A stretch of DNA of 64,000 nt from Thermoplasmata archaeon (GCA_022750335.1 JAKIVX010000001.1:67350-131349), one strand, 5' to 3'; counted from the stretch's first letter, positions 8,315-17,060 are shown. Made by a program: numbers and translations. Notes: generated by a model from the sequence alone, not told the origin.

Positions 8315-9051
8315 GCACCCGCGCCCGCGCGAAAGGCAGCGTCGTTCTCCTGTCCGGAGGAATGGACTCGGCTACCTGCCTCGCCGTCGCGGCACGGGAC
8401 GAGGCACCGGTCCACGCACTGACCGTCCTCTACGGGCAACGCCACGCTCGCGAGGTTTCGTCCGCTCGGGCTCTCGCCCGTTACTTCCACGTCGCCCGCC
8501 ACACGGTGCTTCGGCTACCGCTCGGGCCGCTCCTCGATTCGACGTTGACCCGACCGGACCGGCCCCTACCCCGGGCCGCCGGCCGATCCGCCGCCATCCC
8601 GTCCACCTATGTCCCCGCTCGGAACACGATCCTGCTCGCTGTAGCGCTCGGCTACGCCGAAAGCCACCACCTCCGATCGATCTACATCGGAGCCAACGCG
8701 ATCGACTATTCGGGGTATCCCGATTGTCGTCCCCCGTTCCTGCGAGCCTTCGAGCGGGTGGCGCGGCTCGGCACTCGCGCGGGCGTGGAACGGGGTGAGA
8801 GAATCCGGGTCAAGGCACCCCTGCTCCGACTTTCGAAGGAACGAATCGTGCGATGGGGAAATCGGCTGGGCGTGCCGTGGAAGCTCACGTGGAGTTGCTA
8901 TGCCGGTGGACAGAAACCCTGTGGGGCATGCGACGCGTGCCGGTTGCGGGCGCTCGGATTCGCCGCAGCGGGGACCTTCGATCCCACTTTGGGCCGAAAG
9001 CCCAAACCCAAGGGTCGAAATCGGGGCCGCCGCGGCGATCCCATCTCGTAA
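8311..9051 (+). CDS. queC: 7-cyano-7-deazaguanine (preQ0) synthase
   Basis: QueC converts 7-carboxy-7-deazaguanine to preQ0 with ATP and ammonia, in archaea for the tRNA base archaeosine. The product has the PP-loop LLSGGMDSAT at 13-22, the conserved YVPARNTI and GANAIDYSGYPDC segments, and the zinc site CYAGGQKPCGACDAC. I use the GTG at 8311, which overlaps the upstream stop, and reject the longer frame from 8053, which is a shadow of the DUF92 gene. The last 25 residues are an extra Lys/Arg/Gly-rich tail. Confidence 0.93.
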   Translation: MSTRARAKGSVVLLSGGMDSATCLAVAARDEAPVHALTVLYGQRHAREVSSARALARYFHVARHTVLRLPLGPLLDSTLTRPDRPLPRAAGRSAAIPSTYVPARNTILLAVALGYAESHHLRSIYIGANAIDYSGYPDCRPPFLRAFERVARLGTRAGVERGERIRVKAPLLRLSKERIVRWGNRLGVPWKLTWSCYAGGQKPCGACDACRLRALGFAAAGTFDPTLGRKPKPKGRNRGRRGDPIS

Positions 9052-9057
9052 GTCTGC

Positions 9058-9504
9058 TTAGGCCGCGGGCGCGGCCGGCGCCGCGGGGAGGACGGGCGGG
9101 AGGGTCGAAGTGCAAAACCCGCATCGTGTGGCCGCGATGGGTACCGTGTTGCAGCACGCGGGGCAGGTCCGGGTCGTGGGAGGAGCCGCCGCCGCTTTCG
9201 CCGCCACCCGGTCCGTGTGCATTTCGTAGGGGTAGGCGATGAGGAAGAACACGACCAACATCAGGATGAGGAATGTGACCAGTGCGCCCAGCAGGGAACC
9301 GAAGAGGACGTGGCTTCCGTTGATCGTCACGACGCCGAGGGAGGCGAAGTTGACTCCACCGGCAGCTCCGATCAGCGGGTCGATGATGTCGGTCACGAGG
9401 GCCCCGATGAGCGCCACGATCGCGAGACCCACCACGAAGGCGACCGCCATCGAGATCAGCGAGCCCGAGATCAGAAATTTCTTGAAGGCGGCTACAACTC
9501 CCAT
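9058..9504 (-). CDS. mscL: MscL-like mechanosensitive channel with C-terminal zinc ribbon
   Basis: Residues 1-105 follow MscL: an amphipathic start (FKKFLISGSLISMAVAFVVG), TM1, a short periplasmic loop and TM2 ending FFLIAYPYE. MscL opens a wide pore on osmotic down-shock. After TM2 comes an Ala-rich linker and then a zinc ribbon, CPACC...CGFC (two CxxC pairs about ten residues apart), in place of the usual cytoplasmic helix bundle. A Pro/Ala tail ends the protein at 148 residues. It converges on queC and is preceded by a TTTAAC box at 9535-9544. Confidence 0.85.
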   Translation of the reverse strand: MGVVAAFKKFLISGSLISMAVAFVVGLAIVALIGALVTDIIDPLIGAAGGVNFASLGVVTINGSHVLFGSLLGALVTFLILMLVVFFLIAYPYEMHTDRVAAKAAAAPPTTRTCPACCNTVPIAATRCGFCTSTLPPVLPAAPAAPAA

Positions 9505-9534
9505 CGGTGAGCCTCCGCCGGCGCTATCGAGTTC

Positions 9535-9544
9535 GGTATTTAAC
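9535..9544 (-). promoter_or_regulatory. Promoter box of mscL
   Basis: The minus strand reads GTTAAATACC about 31-40 bases before the mscL ATG at 9504. It is the only AT-rich stretch in the gap. Confidence 0.45.
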
Positions 9545-9615
9545 GTGCGCCAAAAGGTCCCCGAGGTAGACCGGGTTTCCCCACGGGCGCCCGAGCACAG
9601 GGATGTCCCAGAGGT

Positions 9616-11412
9616 TCACATCGCTTCGAGCCGCGGGATCCCGAGAAGGTCAAGGGTGTTGCCGAGTGTCTGTCGGACCGCGGCCACGAGGGCGACTCGG
9701 CTCGGACGTTCGTCCCCGGAGCGGAGCACGGGCACGGCGTGGTAGAACCGATTGAACTGCTCGGCGAGGTCATGGGCATACCCTGCGAGGGCGTGGACGT
9801 GCGCCCGTCGGCCCGCGTACTCGACCGTCCGAGGCAATCGTGCGATCACGCGGACGAGCGCCGCCTCCTCGGGATCCGAGAGCCGGGCGGCGTCGAACGG
9901 ATAGGGGGGCTCGGCTGCTTCGGCTTTGCGCAACACGCTCACGGCCCGGACGTAGGAGTACTGGCAGAACGGCCCGCTCCGGCCTTCGAAGGAGAGGGCG
10001 TCCTCCCAGCGAAAGACGACCGGTTTTTCCGAAGCAACCCGGACGATATGGTAGCGGACCGCGCCGGTGGCGACGGCCTCCGCGATGTGATCCACCTCCC
10101 CGGACCCAAGGTCCTCCCGGCGGGCCAAAACCTCTCTTCGGGCGCGTTCGACCGCTTCGTCGAGGAGTTGGTCCAGCCAGACCGCGGAGCCTCCGCGCGT
10201 CGACATTCGACCGCCGTCGGGAACCGTGATGTCCTGGTAGATCACGAACTCCGGTCGTCTCGGCTCGCCGATCTCGGAGAGGAGGGCATCGAGGGTCACC
10301 GCGTGGAGACGATGGTCCTGGCCGAGGACGTCGACCACGCGCTGGTAGCGGACGAACTTCGAGAGATGGTAGGCGATGTCGCGCGTGACGTAGAGGCTGG
10401 TGCCGTCGCCGCGTTGGACCACGACCGACTTCGATTCCTTGGGGAGCCCGTAGGAGGTGGTATCGATCGACCACGCGCCGTTCTCCTCACGAAGGGCGTG
10501 GGGCGCGTGGTGGAGCCGTTCGAGGACCGCACCGACCGACCCGTCCCGCAAGAAATCGGATTCCCAGACGAACTCGTCAAAACGAATCCCTAGGCGCGCG
10601 AGCGACTCGAGCATCCCATCCAGGATCGCCTGGGAGAGTTGCCGGTGCTGCGGGGGTGGAGTCCCGGACTCGCTCTGCTGAACGATCGCGGCCACCTCGG
10701 CTTGGGCTTCGGGGTGGGTCTTCAGATACGCACTCGCGACCGGGTACGGGCGACCGTGGTGCGTGTCGACCTTCTCCCCCGGAACCTCGAACCCGTCCAC
10801 GGCCGCGCGGATCTCGGCGGGCCACTCGGCCCGGGGCTTCGACCAGATCCACGTGATCATGGCCGCCTGGCGTCCCATGTCGTCCACGTAGTAGTGGGTC
10901 GTTACGGGGGTCCCGGAGGCCCGGAGCGTCCGGGCCAAGGTGTCCCCGATGATGGCGTTGCGTACCCGCCCGATGTGGAACGGTCCCGTCGGGTTCGCGC
11001 TCGTATGCTCGACGCACGCCGCGGTTCGTCCCTCGTCGGCATGACCGTACCGATCGCCTCGTTCCAGCACCATCTGGATGGTGCGCTGAGTCAACCGGAA
11101 TGTGTCCGCTCGGAAGTTGAGGTAGGCCCCGGCCGCATGGACTTCGCTGATCTCCGGATCGCTCGGATGGGTCGCGGCGAGCTTCTGGGCGAGCTCTGCG
11201 GGAGCGAGCCCCGAACCGCCCGCAAATCGGTGGAGGGGAAACGCGGCGTCCCCCTGCGGGCCCCCATCCAAGTTCAACTGCTGGGCGATCATCCCGGCCT
11301 CCGTCGAGACCCCGGCACCTCGGAGACCTGTGGCCAGGAACGTCTGTACCGCCGCGACGAAAGGTCCCCAGGGATCGGACGAAAGGGAAGGGGTCGCGGT
11401 CGCTTCGGTCAC
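9616..11412 (-). CDS. argS: Arginyl-tRNA synthetase
   Basis: This is a class I synthetase that charges tRNA-Arg. The 598-residue product has an N-terminal additional domain, the HIGH motif as HIGR at 146-149 preceded by SANPTGPF, a KMSKS-like GGRMSTRGG, and a helical anticodon-binding domain ending in LDLLGIPRLEAM, a typical ArgS C-terminus. The start is a GTG at 11412. It is divergent from the THUMP protein with a shared TTTAC box between them. Confidence 0.96.
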   Translation of the reverse strand: MTEATATPSLSSDPWGPFVAAVQTFLATGLRGAGVSTEAGMIAQQLNLDGGPQGDAAFPLHRFAGGSGLAPAELAQKLAATHPSDPEISEVHAAGAYLNFRADTFRLTQRTIQMVLERGDRYGHADEGRTAACVEHTSANPTGPFHIGRVRNAIIGDTLARTLRASGTPVTTHYYVDDMGRQAAMITWIWSKPRAEWPAEIRAAVDGFEVPGEKVDTHHGRPYPVASAYLKTHPEAQAEVAAIVQQSESGTPPPQHRQLSQAILDGMLESLARLGIRFDEFVWESDFLRDGSVGAVLERLHHAPHALREENGAWSIDTTSYGLPKESKSVVVQRGDGTSLYVTRDIAYHLSKFVRYQRVVDVLGQDHRLHAVTLDALLSEIGEPRRPEFVIYQDITVPDGGRMSTRGGSAVWLDQLLDEAVERARREVLARREDLGSGEVDHIAEAVATGAVRYHIVRVASEKPVVFRWEDALSFEGRSGPFCQYSYVRAVSVLRKAEAAEPPYPFDAARLSDPEEAALVRVIARLPRTVEYAGRRAHVHALAGYAHDLAEQFNRFYHAVPVLRSGDERPSRVALVAAVRQTLGNTLDLLGIPRLEAM

Positions 11413-11432
11413 GGCCTACCTTCCGGGAACCG

Positions 11433-11439
11433 CTTTACG
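11433..11439. promoter_or_regulatory. Putative shared core promoter of argS and the THUMP gene
   Basis: CTTTACG (GTAAAG on the other strand) lies 21 bases before the argS GTG and 25 bases before the THUMP gene ATG. A second AT-rich site, CTTAAGG at 11451-11457, is too close to the plus-strand start to act for it. Confidence 0.35.
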
Positions 11440-11463
11440 GGTGCGCTCATCTTAAGGTTCTCC

Positions 11464-12363
11464 ATGCCGGCGCTCCTTCTGGTTCGGTACGGGGAGCTCG
11501 CACTCAAGTCTCCCCCCGTCCGACGGGAGTTCGAGAGCACGCTGCGACGGAACATGCTGGACCTGTTCGTAGCGGCCGGACTCGAGGGCCGGGTCCGGGC
11601 CGATCACGGCCACATGTACGTCGAATCCTCCGATGCCGAACAGGCGATCCACCTCGTCTCCCGTGTGTTCGGGGTCACCTCGGTCAGTATCGTCCACGAA
11701 GTTCCGACCGACCGCGCGACCATCACGAGCCGGTTGCTCGAACTCGCCGAACCGCGCCTGTTTCCAGGAGCTCGATTTGCGATCCGCGCGCGACGCACCG
11801 GGCAACACACGTTCACCAGCCAAGAACTCGGTCGGGATCTGGGCGGGGACATTCTCGATCGATTTCCCACCCTCGGGTTGAAGGTGGATCTCGAACATCC
11901 CGAGGTCGAACTCTTCGTCGAAGTGCGGGGGCCGCGCACGTACCTCTACTTCGACCGACTGCCCGGGCCGGGGGGCCTCCCCCTCGGGGTGGCGGGCCGC
12001 CTCGTCGCCCTCGTCGATAGCACCCGCGGCGCGCTCGGAGCGTATCTCATGATGAAGCGCGGGTGCCGGGTCGGGTTCGTCACGCCGGTCGGGGGTGCGG
12101 CGCTGGCTACGAACATCCTCGCCCGCTACGACCCGCATGCCCGGATCGTCGCGGTGGGAGAGGGAGCCGAGAACTGGGCCACTGCGGTGGGTGAGGTCGC
12201 CGAGGCCACCCACGCGGACGGAGTGGTGCTGCCGCTCGTGGTCGAGGACTACGCAGCGGTTCGGGACCGCTGGGGGGATCGGGTCATTTTCTCGCCCACC
12301 GTCGGGCTGACCGACGAGGAGGTGGCTGAGCGATGGGAGCGCGTCGTCTCACGGGCATCGTAG
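11464..12363 (+). CDS. THUMP-domain protein, ThiI-like with lost PP-loop
   Basis: The N-terminal LLVRYGELALKSPPVRREFE and the following ferredoxin-like and THUMP regions (to about residue 165) are those of ThiI, which makes 4-thiouridine at position 8 of tRNA. After GLPLGVAGRL, where ThiI has SGGIDSPVA, this protein reads VDSTRGALG (184-192) and then resumes the family pattern with AYLMMKRG. The ATP-binding loop is therefore gone while the fold seems kept. It has 299 residues and no rhodanese domain. It may bind tRNA without thiolating it. The ATG at 11464 fits ThiI N-termini. Confidence 0.85.
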   Translation: MPALLLVRYGELALKSPPVRREFESTLRRNMLDLFVAAGLEGRVRADHGHMYVESSDAEQAIHLVSRVFGVTSVSIVHEVPTDRATITSRLLELAEPRLFPGARFAIRARRTGQHTFTSQELGRDLGGDILDRFPTLGLKVDLEHPEVELFVEVRGPRTYLYFDRLPGPGGLPLGVAGRLVALVDSTRGALGAYLMMKRGCRVGFVTPVGGAALATNILARYDPHARIVAVGEGAENWATAVGEVAEATHADGVVLPLVVEDYAAVRDRWGDRVIFSPTVGLTDEEVAERWERVVSRAS

Positions 12364-12593
12364 GCCAGACGACACTCGGCGAGACCGCCGGGCTGGCCCC
12401 ACCGGATTTGCCGACCACTGACCCACTACCACCTCCCAAGGAAGGCCCCGCTCCGAGGGTGGATCCCGGACTCGCTTCTTCGAGCGCGGCGCTTCGTGAA
12501 CGCCAGTTGCGCTGGTTCAAGGAGCGGGAGCGACGTCGGGCAAGTGCCGAACCGCCCGCTCCCCCGATCGACCCCGAGGGGCTCGTTCCGTAG
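12333..12593 (+). CDS. Small hypothetical protein
   Basis: This 86-residue frame starts with an ATG 31 bases inside the end of the THUMP gene and ends 50 bases before rpl18a. It is Pro-rich in the middle with a charged helix RERQLRWFKERERRR and a proline-rich end. I recognise no domain. Its place in the gap between two plus-strand genes and the lack of a better frame support it, but the composition is only moderately protein-like. Confidence 0.4.
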   Translation: MGARRLTGIVGQTTLGETAGLAPPDLPTTDPLPPPKEGPAPRVDPGLASSSAALRERQLRWFKERERRRASAEPPAPPIDPEGLVP

Positions 12594-12643
12594 CCCGGTT
12601 AGCGTTAAGAGGCATACCTCTGTGGCCGCGGCCCGAGGTCCCC

Positions 12644-12841
12644 GTGCCGACGTTCCGCGTGAAGGGAAGTTTCTACGCCCGTCGGGACTATTGGCAGGCC
12701 TTTTCGAAGCAGCACGAGGCGGACTCGCTAGCCATCGCGACCGACTGGGCCCTGTCCGAGATCGGGGGCTGTCACAGCGTCAAACGCCATCTGATCCGGA
12801 TTGAGTCGGTCTCCGAGATCTCGGTCGCTCCGCCCGCCTAA
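12644..12841 (+). CDS. rpl18a: 50S ribosomal protein L18Ae / LX
   Basis: The 65-residue protein shows the archaeal LX pattern: FRVKGSFYARRDYWQAFSK, then ALSEIGGCHSVKRHLIRIES. LX is a small archaeal/eukaryal large-subunit protein. The start is a GTG at 12644, with GTTAAGAGG about 37 bases upstream. In many archaea this gene precedes prefoldin alpha and ftsY, as it does here, which strengthens all three calls. Confidence 0.92.
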   Translation: MPTFRVKGSFYARRDYWQAFSKQHEADSLAIATDWALSEIGGCHSVKRHLIRIESVSEISVAPPA

Positions 12842-13000
12842 GGTTAGTTCAATCCCCCGGACGTCGAGCGGATATTCTCGAGCCGATAGGCTCCGGCCGC
12901 GGTCTCGGAATACACTGATCGACGACACGGCAAAGGACCGACCCTTGGTCCCCGTTGGCCGAGACGTTATCTGGTCCAAATCGCCTCCCAAGCCGGTTCA

Positions 13001-13465
13001 ATGGCCGGCAACGACATGGAGTCCCAGGAGAAGATGGAAGCTGAGGTCCAGGAGGACCTCATGCGGCTCGAAGCCTACCGAAACCAACTCTCGGCCAGCC
13101 TTCAACAACATCAGCTCCTCACCGGCTCGAGGGCCGAACATGACCGGGCGCGTGAGAGCCTCGAAGGGGTCGACCGCGCGACCGCGGACGCCGAGCTCCT
13201 CATTCCGCTGGGGGGAGAGACCTTCGTCCGAGGTACGGTGGACCGATCGGCGCCGGTCCTCATCGGGATGGGGTCGGGGGTCGTGGTCGAGATGGAGCGC
13301 CCGAAAGTCGTGGAGCTTTTGGCGGACCGTCTCGTCAAGATCGACCAGGCGATCCGGGACCTCGAGGGCCAGATGAACTCCCTGGACGAACGTATCCAAC
13401 TGCTCTCGCGACGCCTCGAATCCGTCTCACACGATCCTGCGTCCGGCCATGTGGGCGGCGATTAA
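13001..13465 (+). CDS. pfdA: Prefoldin subunit alpha
   Basis: The 154-residue protein has two long coiled coils flanking a beta region with LLIPLGGETFVRGTV and GSGVVVEM, typical of prefoldin alpha. It forms the dimer core of the hexamer with four beta subunits (encoded at 1.9 kb). It overlaps the ftsY start by 17 bases. The 159 bases between rpl18a and this gene hold no recognisable gene. Confidence 0.93.
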   Translation: MAGNDMESQEKMEAEVQEDLMRLEAYRNQLSASLQQHQLLTGSRAEHDRARESLEGVDRATADAELLIPLGGETFVRGTVDRSAPVLIGMGSGVVVEMERPKVVELLADRLVKIDQAIRDLEGQMNSLDERIQLLSRRLESVSHDPASGHVGGD

Positions 13466-14492
13466 AGCCCGCCTGCGACGATCCTCGGACTCCGACGCGC
13501 CGGAGGCCGACCCCGCCGGCCCACCTTCCGGCGGGGGAACCGCTCCCCCTTCGAATCGTCCCACGTCCTCTCCTTCCGCGACCCACGGGGAAACTGCTTC
13601 GGACGAGGGGTTGTTCACCGAAGGGTTTCTCGGCCGAAAACTTCGCGAGGCGACCGTCGACGAGGTATTCGACGACCTCGAGGTCGCTCTGCTTCAATCC
13701 GACGTTGCCCTCCCCGTGATCGACAAGATGCGCAAGGATCTTCGCCGCGACCTGGCCGGTCGAAAGCTCCGGTTCGGCGTGGATTCTGAATCGGCGATCC
13801 GGTCCTCCCTCATGCGCTCGGTCCGCTCGATCCTCGCTCGACCCCCCATCGACCTGGCGGCCCAGGTCCGCGCCCAGGCGGACAAGCCGTTCGTGATCCT
13901 CTTTGTCGGGGTCAACGGGACCGGGAAGACGACCTCGCTCGCGAAACTCGCCGGATGGCTGGGCTCGCAGGGGTTGACGAGCGTCATCGCGGCGGGGGAC
14001 ACCTTCCGCGCGGGAGCCATCGAGCAACTCCTCGTCCATGGGGAGCGCCTGGGAATCCGTGTCATTCGGCAGAAGGAAGGTAGCGACCCGGCGGCCGTCG
14101 CGTTCGACGCGGTCGAGCACGCGAAGGCGAAGAAGGTCGATGTAGTCTTGGTCGACACTGCAGGGCGCCAGCATACGAACGACAACCTCATCGAAGAGGC
14201 GAAGAAGATACGGCGGGTCGTGAAGCCCTCCCTCACCCTCTTCGTCGGCGACGCCCTGAGTGGCCACGACGTGGTCGAGCAGGGGAAGGAGTTCAATGCG
14301 GCGTTGGGGATCGACGGCCTCATTCTCACGAAGCTGGACGCGGACGCGAAAGGGGGTTCCGCCCTCAGCCTGACCTACATCCTCCAAAAGCCGATCCTGT
14401 TCGTCGGCACCGGCCAGGAGTATGCCGACCTCCATCCTTTCGACCCCGACTGGATGGTGGAGCGACTGTTCGCCGAGGGGACCGCCGCGTGA
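13449..14492 (+). CDS. ftsY: Signal recognition particle receptor FtsY
   Basis: FtsY is the membrane-associated SRP GTPase that docks ribosome-nascent chain complexes. The 347-residue product has a short acidic/Pro-rich A region, an N domain, then the G domain with GVNGTGKTT at 154-162, DTFRAGAIEQL, VDTAGRQHTN and TKLDADAKGG. It lies in the conserved rpl18a-pfdA-ftsY-trmJ order and overlaps both neighbours (17 bases with pfdA, 4 bases with trmJ). Confidence 0.96.
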   Translation: MWAAIKARLRRSSDSDAPEADPAGPPSGGGTAPPSNRPTSSPSATHGETASDEGLFTEGFLGRKLREATVDEVFDDLEVALLQSDVALPVIDKMRKDLRRDLAGRKLRFGVDSESAIRSSLMRSVRSILARPPIDLAAQVRAQADKPFVILFVGVNGTGKTTSLAKLAGWLGSQGLTSVIAAGDTFRAGAIEQLLVHGERLGIRVIRQKEGSDPAAVAFDAVEHAKAKKVDVVLVDTAGRQHTNDNLIEEAKKIRRVVKPSLTLFVGDALSGHDVVEQGKEFNAALGIDGLILTKLDADAKGGSALSLTYILQKPILFVGTGQEYADLHPFDPDWMVERLFAEGTAA

Positions 14493-15226
14493 CCGCGCGC
14501 CTTGCCATCGTCCTCGTCCGGCCGAAAGAGGACGGGAACATCGGGGCCGTCGCCCGGATCGGACGGAACTTCGGGGCCGAGCGCCTTGTCCTCGTCGCGC
14601 CGCGGGCCAAAGTCGGGCCGGAGGCACAACGCCGCGCGATGGCCGGAGTGGTGCTGCTGAAAGCGGCCAAGCGGGCGCGCACGCTGGAGGAGGCCGTGAT
14701 CGATGCCGACCTCGTGGTCGGTACCACGGACCTCTCGACGGGACGCTCGAACACCTACCTTCGACGTGCGATCACGCCGGAACGGCTCGGCGAGGCGCTT
14801 CTATCCTTGTCGGGGCGCGTGGCGCTCGTGTTCGGTCCCGAAGACAATGGCCTCAATCGCGAGGAGCTCGGCCGCTGTGACCTGTTGGTCCACATCCCTG
14901 CCCGACGCGAGTTTCCCACCCTCAACCTGTCCCACGCGGTCGCCATCGTCCTGTACGCGACCCACCGGGCGCGCGGCCCGGCGGACCCCGAGAGCACCCC
15001 GGCTCCCCTCGAACTCGAGTTGAACGGACGGGAGAAGGAACTGGCCCTGGAGCGCATCGAGGAGCTTCTGGCCCGCACGCGCTACCCCGCGCACAAACGA
15101 CGGGGTTTAATCCTCCTGTTTCGTCGAGTGTTCGGCCGGTCCACGCCCACTGAGGCGGAGTACCGGATGATGCTCGGGCTCTTCAAGAGCCTCGCGCGTG
15201 AACTGGATCGTGGAAAACATGGCTGA
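14489..15226 (+). CDS. trmJ: TrmJ-like tRNA 2'-O-methyltransferase (SPOUT)
   Basis: This SPOUT-class enzyme has the N-terminal VRPKEDGNIGAVARIGRNFG (the N-I-G-A-x-A-R motif), the SAM-knot segment VFGPEDNGLNREEL and the NLSHAVAIVLY motif. Archaeal TrmJ methylates C32 of tRNA. The C-terminal region from about residue 175 is helical and charged, as in TrmJ. The GTG start overlaps the ftsY stop (GTGA). Confidence 0.9.
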   Translation: MTARLAIVLVRPKEDGNIGAVARIGRNFGAERLVLVAPRAKVGPEAQRRAMAGVVLLKAAKRARTLEEAVIDADLVVGTTDLSTGRSNTYLRRAITPERLGEALLSLSGRVALVFGPEDNGLNREELGRCDLLVHIPARREFPTLNLSHAVAIVLYATHRARGPADPESTPAPLELELNGREKELALERIEELLARTRYPAHKRRGLILLFRRVFGRSTPTEAEYRMMLGLFKSLARELDRGKHG

Positions 15227-15635
15227 AGGCAATGGCGATTGGCTGCGCGTCCGAGGGATCGGGCGGGAGCGATTCGCGGGGTACGTCGGCGACTTCCTCG
15301 CCAGCGTCGGCTATGCTGTCGAGCGCTCGGAGGCGACCGAGCCGGTCGAGACGCGGATGACGTGCCGTCTCCAGAAGATGAGTCCCGCGCTGCCGCCCGC
15401 GGCGCACTCCCTCCAGTTCCGTCTGTATCCGACCAGCGGCGGCGCCGCCCTGGTCTGGGAAGCCCCGACCGATGTCCCGGACGATCAGCGCTCGCGGATG
15501 GACCGATTCGTCCGAGAGATCGAGGGCCACCTCACACGGGCCGTCGCGACAGAGAGTCATGCCACCGCGAAGGTCGTTCGACCGGCTGACCCCCATCTTC
15601 CCTGGACCAGCGCCGCCCGCTCGAGCGCCGCGTAA
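15219..15635 (+). CDS. Conserved-looking hypothetical protein
   Basis: The 138-residue product begins at an ATG overlapping the trmJ stop by 8 bases; a GTG at 15198 is an alternative. It has mixed alpha/beta character with an early RVRGIGRERFAGYVGDFLAS segment, a beta-like SLQFRLYPTSGGAALVWEAP and a polar tail. No catalytic motif is visible and I cannot name a family. Tight coupling suggests an accessory role with the upstream genes. Confidence 0.6.
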   Translation: MAEGNGDWLRVRGIGRERFAGYVGDFLASVGYAVERSEATEPVETRMTCRLQKMSPALPPAAHSLQFRLYPTSGGAALVWEAPTDVPDDQRSRMDRFVREIEGHLTRAVATESHATAKVVRPADPHLPWTSAARSSAA

Positions 15636-15849
15636 GCGCCAGGTCCTCCGGGAACCGGCTCGCTGCGAGCGGTCGGCGGCCCTGAGTTCCACGGACCCGA
15701 AGGCGAACCGCCTCGGAAACGAGCAGCGCTGTGAAACCTTCCACCTGCTCGCAGACGGACGTATTCTTGGCGTTTCGGGGAAAGTTTCCAAGGACGAATT
15801 TGGGCTATCCCGGGCGTTCGGAGGGGCCGCCAAAAAATCTGTCGGCAAC

Positions 15850-15857
15850 TTTATAAT
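15850..15857 (+). promoter_or_regulatory. TATA box of rpl15e
   Basis: TTTATAAT lies 27-34 bases before the ATG at 15884 and is the clearest box in a 248-base gap that otherwise shows no gene. Confidence 0.6.
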
Positions 15858-15883
15858 CAGTACCCGAGTCCCCCGCCCGCTCC

Positions 15884-16498
15884 ATGACAACCTCGGCCTA
15901 CCGGTACATGGCCCAATCGTTCCAGCAAACGCTGGGGGACGAGGGCTCGGAACGCCGGCACGAGCGATTGCTGACCTGGCGTCGGGAGCAGACCGTCACC
16001 CGACTCGAGCGTCCCACCCGTCTCGATCGGGCCCGGGCGATCGGTTTTCGTGCGAAGGGGGGGTTCGTCGTCGTCCGCGTGCGCGTGCGCCGCGGAGGCC
16101 AACGCAAGCGGGCGATCATCGCCGGTCGACGCCCGAAGCACAAGGGGATCAACAAGATGACCCTCTCGAAGAGTCTCCGCTGGATCGCAGAGGAGCGCGC
16201 GCAAAAGCACTACCCCAACCTCGAAGTCCTGAACTCCTACTGGGTCGGCGAGGACGGCAAGCAGAAGTTCTACGAGATCGTTTTGGTCGACCCCGCCCAC
16301 CCCGAGATCCTGGCGGACAACAAGATCGCGTGGATCGCCGCTCCGAACCAGAAAGGGCGGGTCTATCGGGGTCTCACCAGTGCCGGCAAGGAAGGCCGCG
16401 GACTCCGCTGGAAGGGCAAGGGCGCCGAACGGTTCCGCCCCTCCTATGCGGCCAACCGACGGGACACCCGTCGTACCCAGTACAAGGCTATCCCGTAG
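15884..16498 (+). CDS. rpl15e: 50S ribosomal protein L15e
   Basis: The 204-residue basic protein follows L15e: SAYRYMAQSF at the start, VRVRVRRGGQRK in the middle, LEVLNSYWVGEDGKQKFYEI and the C-terminal GLTSAGKEGRGLRWKGKG. L15e belongs to the archaeal/eukaryal large subunit. The gene has its own TATA box and overlaps the convergent Toprim gene by 11 bases. Confidence 0.97.
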   Translation: MTTSAYRYMAQSFQQTLGDEGSERRHERLLTWRREQTVTRLERPTRLDRARAIGFRAKGGFVVVRVRVRRGGQRKRAIIAGRRPKHKGINKMTLSKSLRWIAEERAQKHYPNLEVLNSYWVGEDGKQKFYEIVLVDPAHPEILADNKIAWIAAPNQKGRVYRGLTSAGKEGRGLRWKGKGAERFRPSYAANRRDTRRTQYKAIP

Positions 16499-16955
16499 GC
16501 TCGTCGGCCGGCTCGACCGGACCGAGCAGCGCCTCGAGCGAGTCGCCCCCCTTTTCCGCCAAGCGACGGGCCCAGCTGTACAGCCCTTCGACGTGCACGA
16601 GCTCGCCACGGAGGATCCGCGCCAACCGCCGACGCGTCTCGAGATCGAGGTCGAGCCGTTCCGCCTCGAGGAACACGGCGAGGCGATGGGCGAGATGACC
16701 ACCCTCCGTGTCCCAGTCGGTGAGGATCACGACGCGCCTTCCGGTCCGGACCAGCCGCTCGGCGCTGCCGGCCAGCGTCCGACCTCCGTGCAGCACGAAG
16801 ATCGTCGCCGGAAGGCCGAGACGGGCCACTGAGCGGCGGTCCCGTTCACCCTCGACCACGACGAAGGTGCCCGGAGCCGCCGTCTGGGCTCGGAGACGCT
16901 GCCAGAGCTCGACAAACTCCTCGAGCGCGTCGGCGGCCTCCGCGCCTCGTACCAT
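16488..16955 (-). CDS. Toprim-domain protein (UPF0292 type)
   Basis: This 155-residue protein is essentially one Toprim fold: the glutamate motif VVVEGERDRRSV near residue 32 and the DxD motif ILTDWDTEGG near residue 77. Small archaeal Toprim proteins of this group are uncharacterised; relatives act in primases, topoisomerases and RNase M5. I use the ATG at 16955, because the frame continuing to 17411 is antisense to the GINS gene. Its divergent neighbour is a replication gene, which may hint at a DNA role. Confidence 0.85.
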   Translation of the reverse strand: MVRGAEAADALEEFVELWQRLRAQTAAPGTFVVVEGERDRRSVARLGLPATIFVLHGGRTLAGSAERLVRTGRRVVILTDWDTEGGHLAHRLAVFLEAERLDLDLETRRRLARILRGELVHVEGLYSWARRLAEKGGDSLEALLGPVEPADEPTG

Positions 16956-17060
16956 CGGTCGTGCCGGCCGGGGTCCGCCATGACCATCCCCCGCGCCAAG
17001 CCGGGGAGACCGCACACCTCCTATAGTCCTTCGGCGCTGAGGAGCCTCCCGCGGTGCGGC

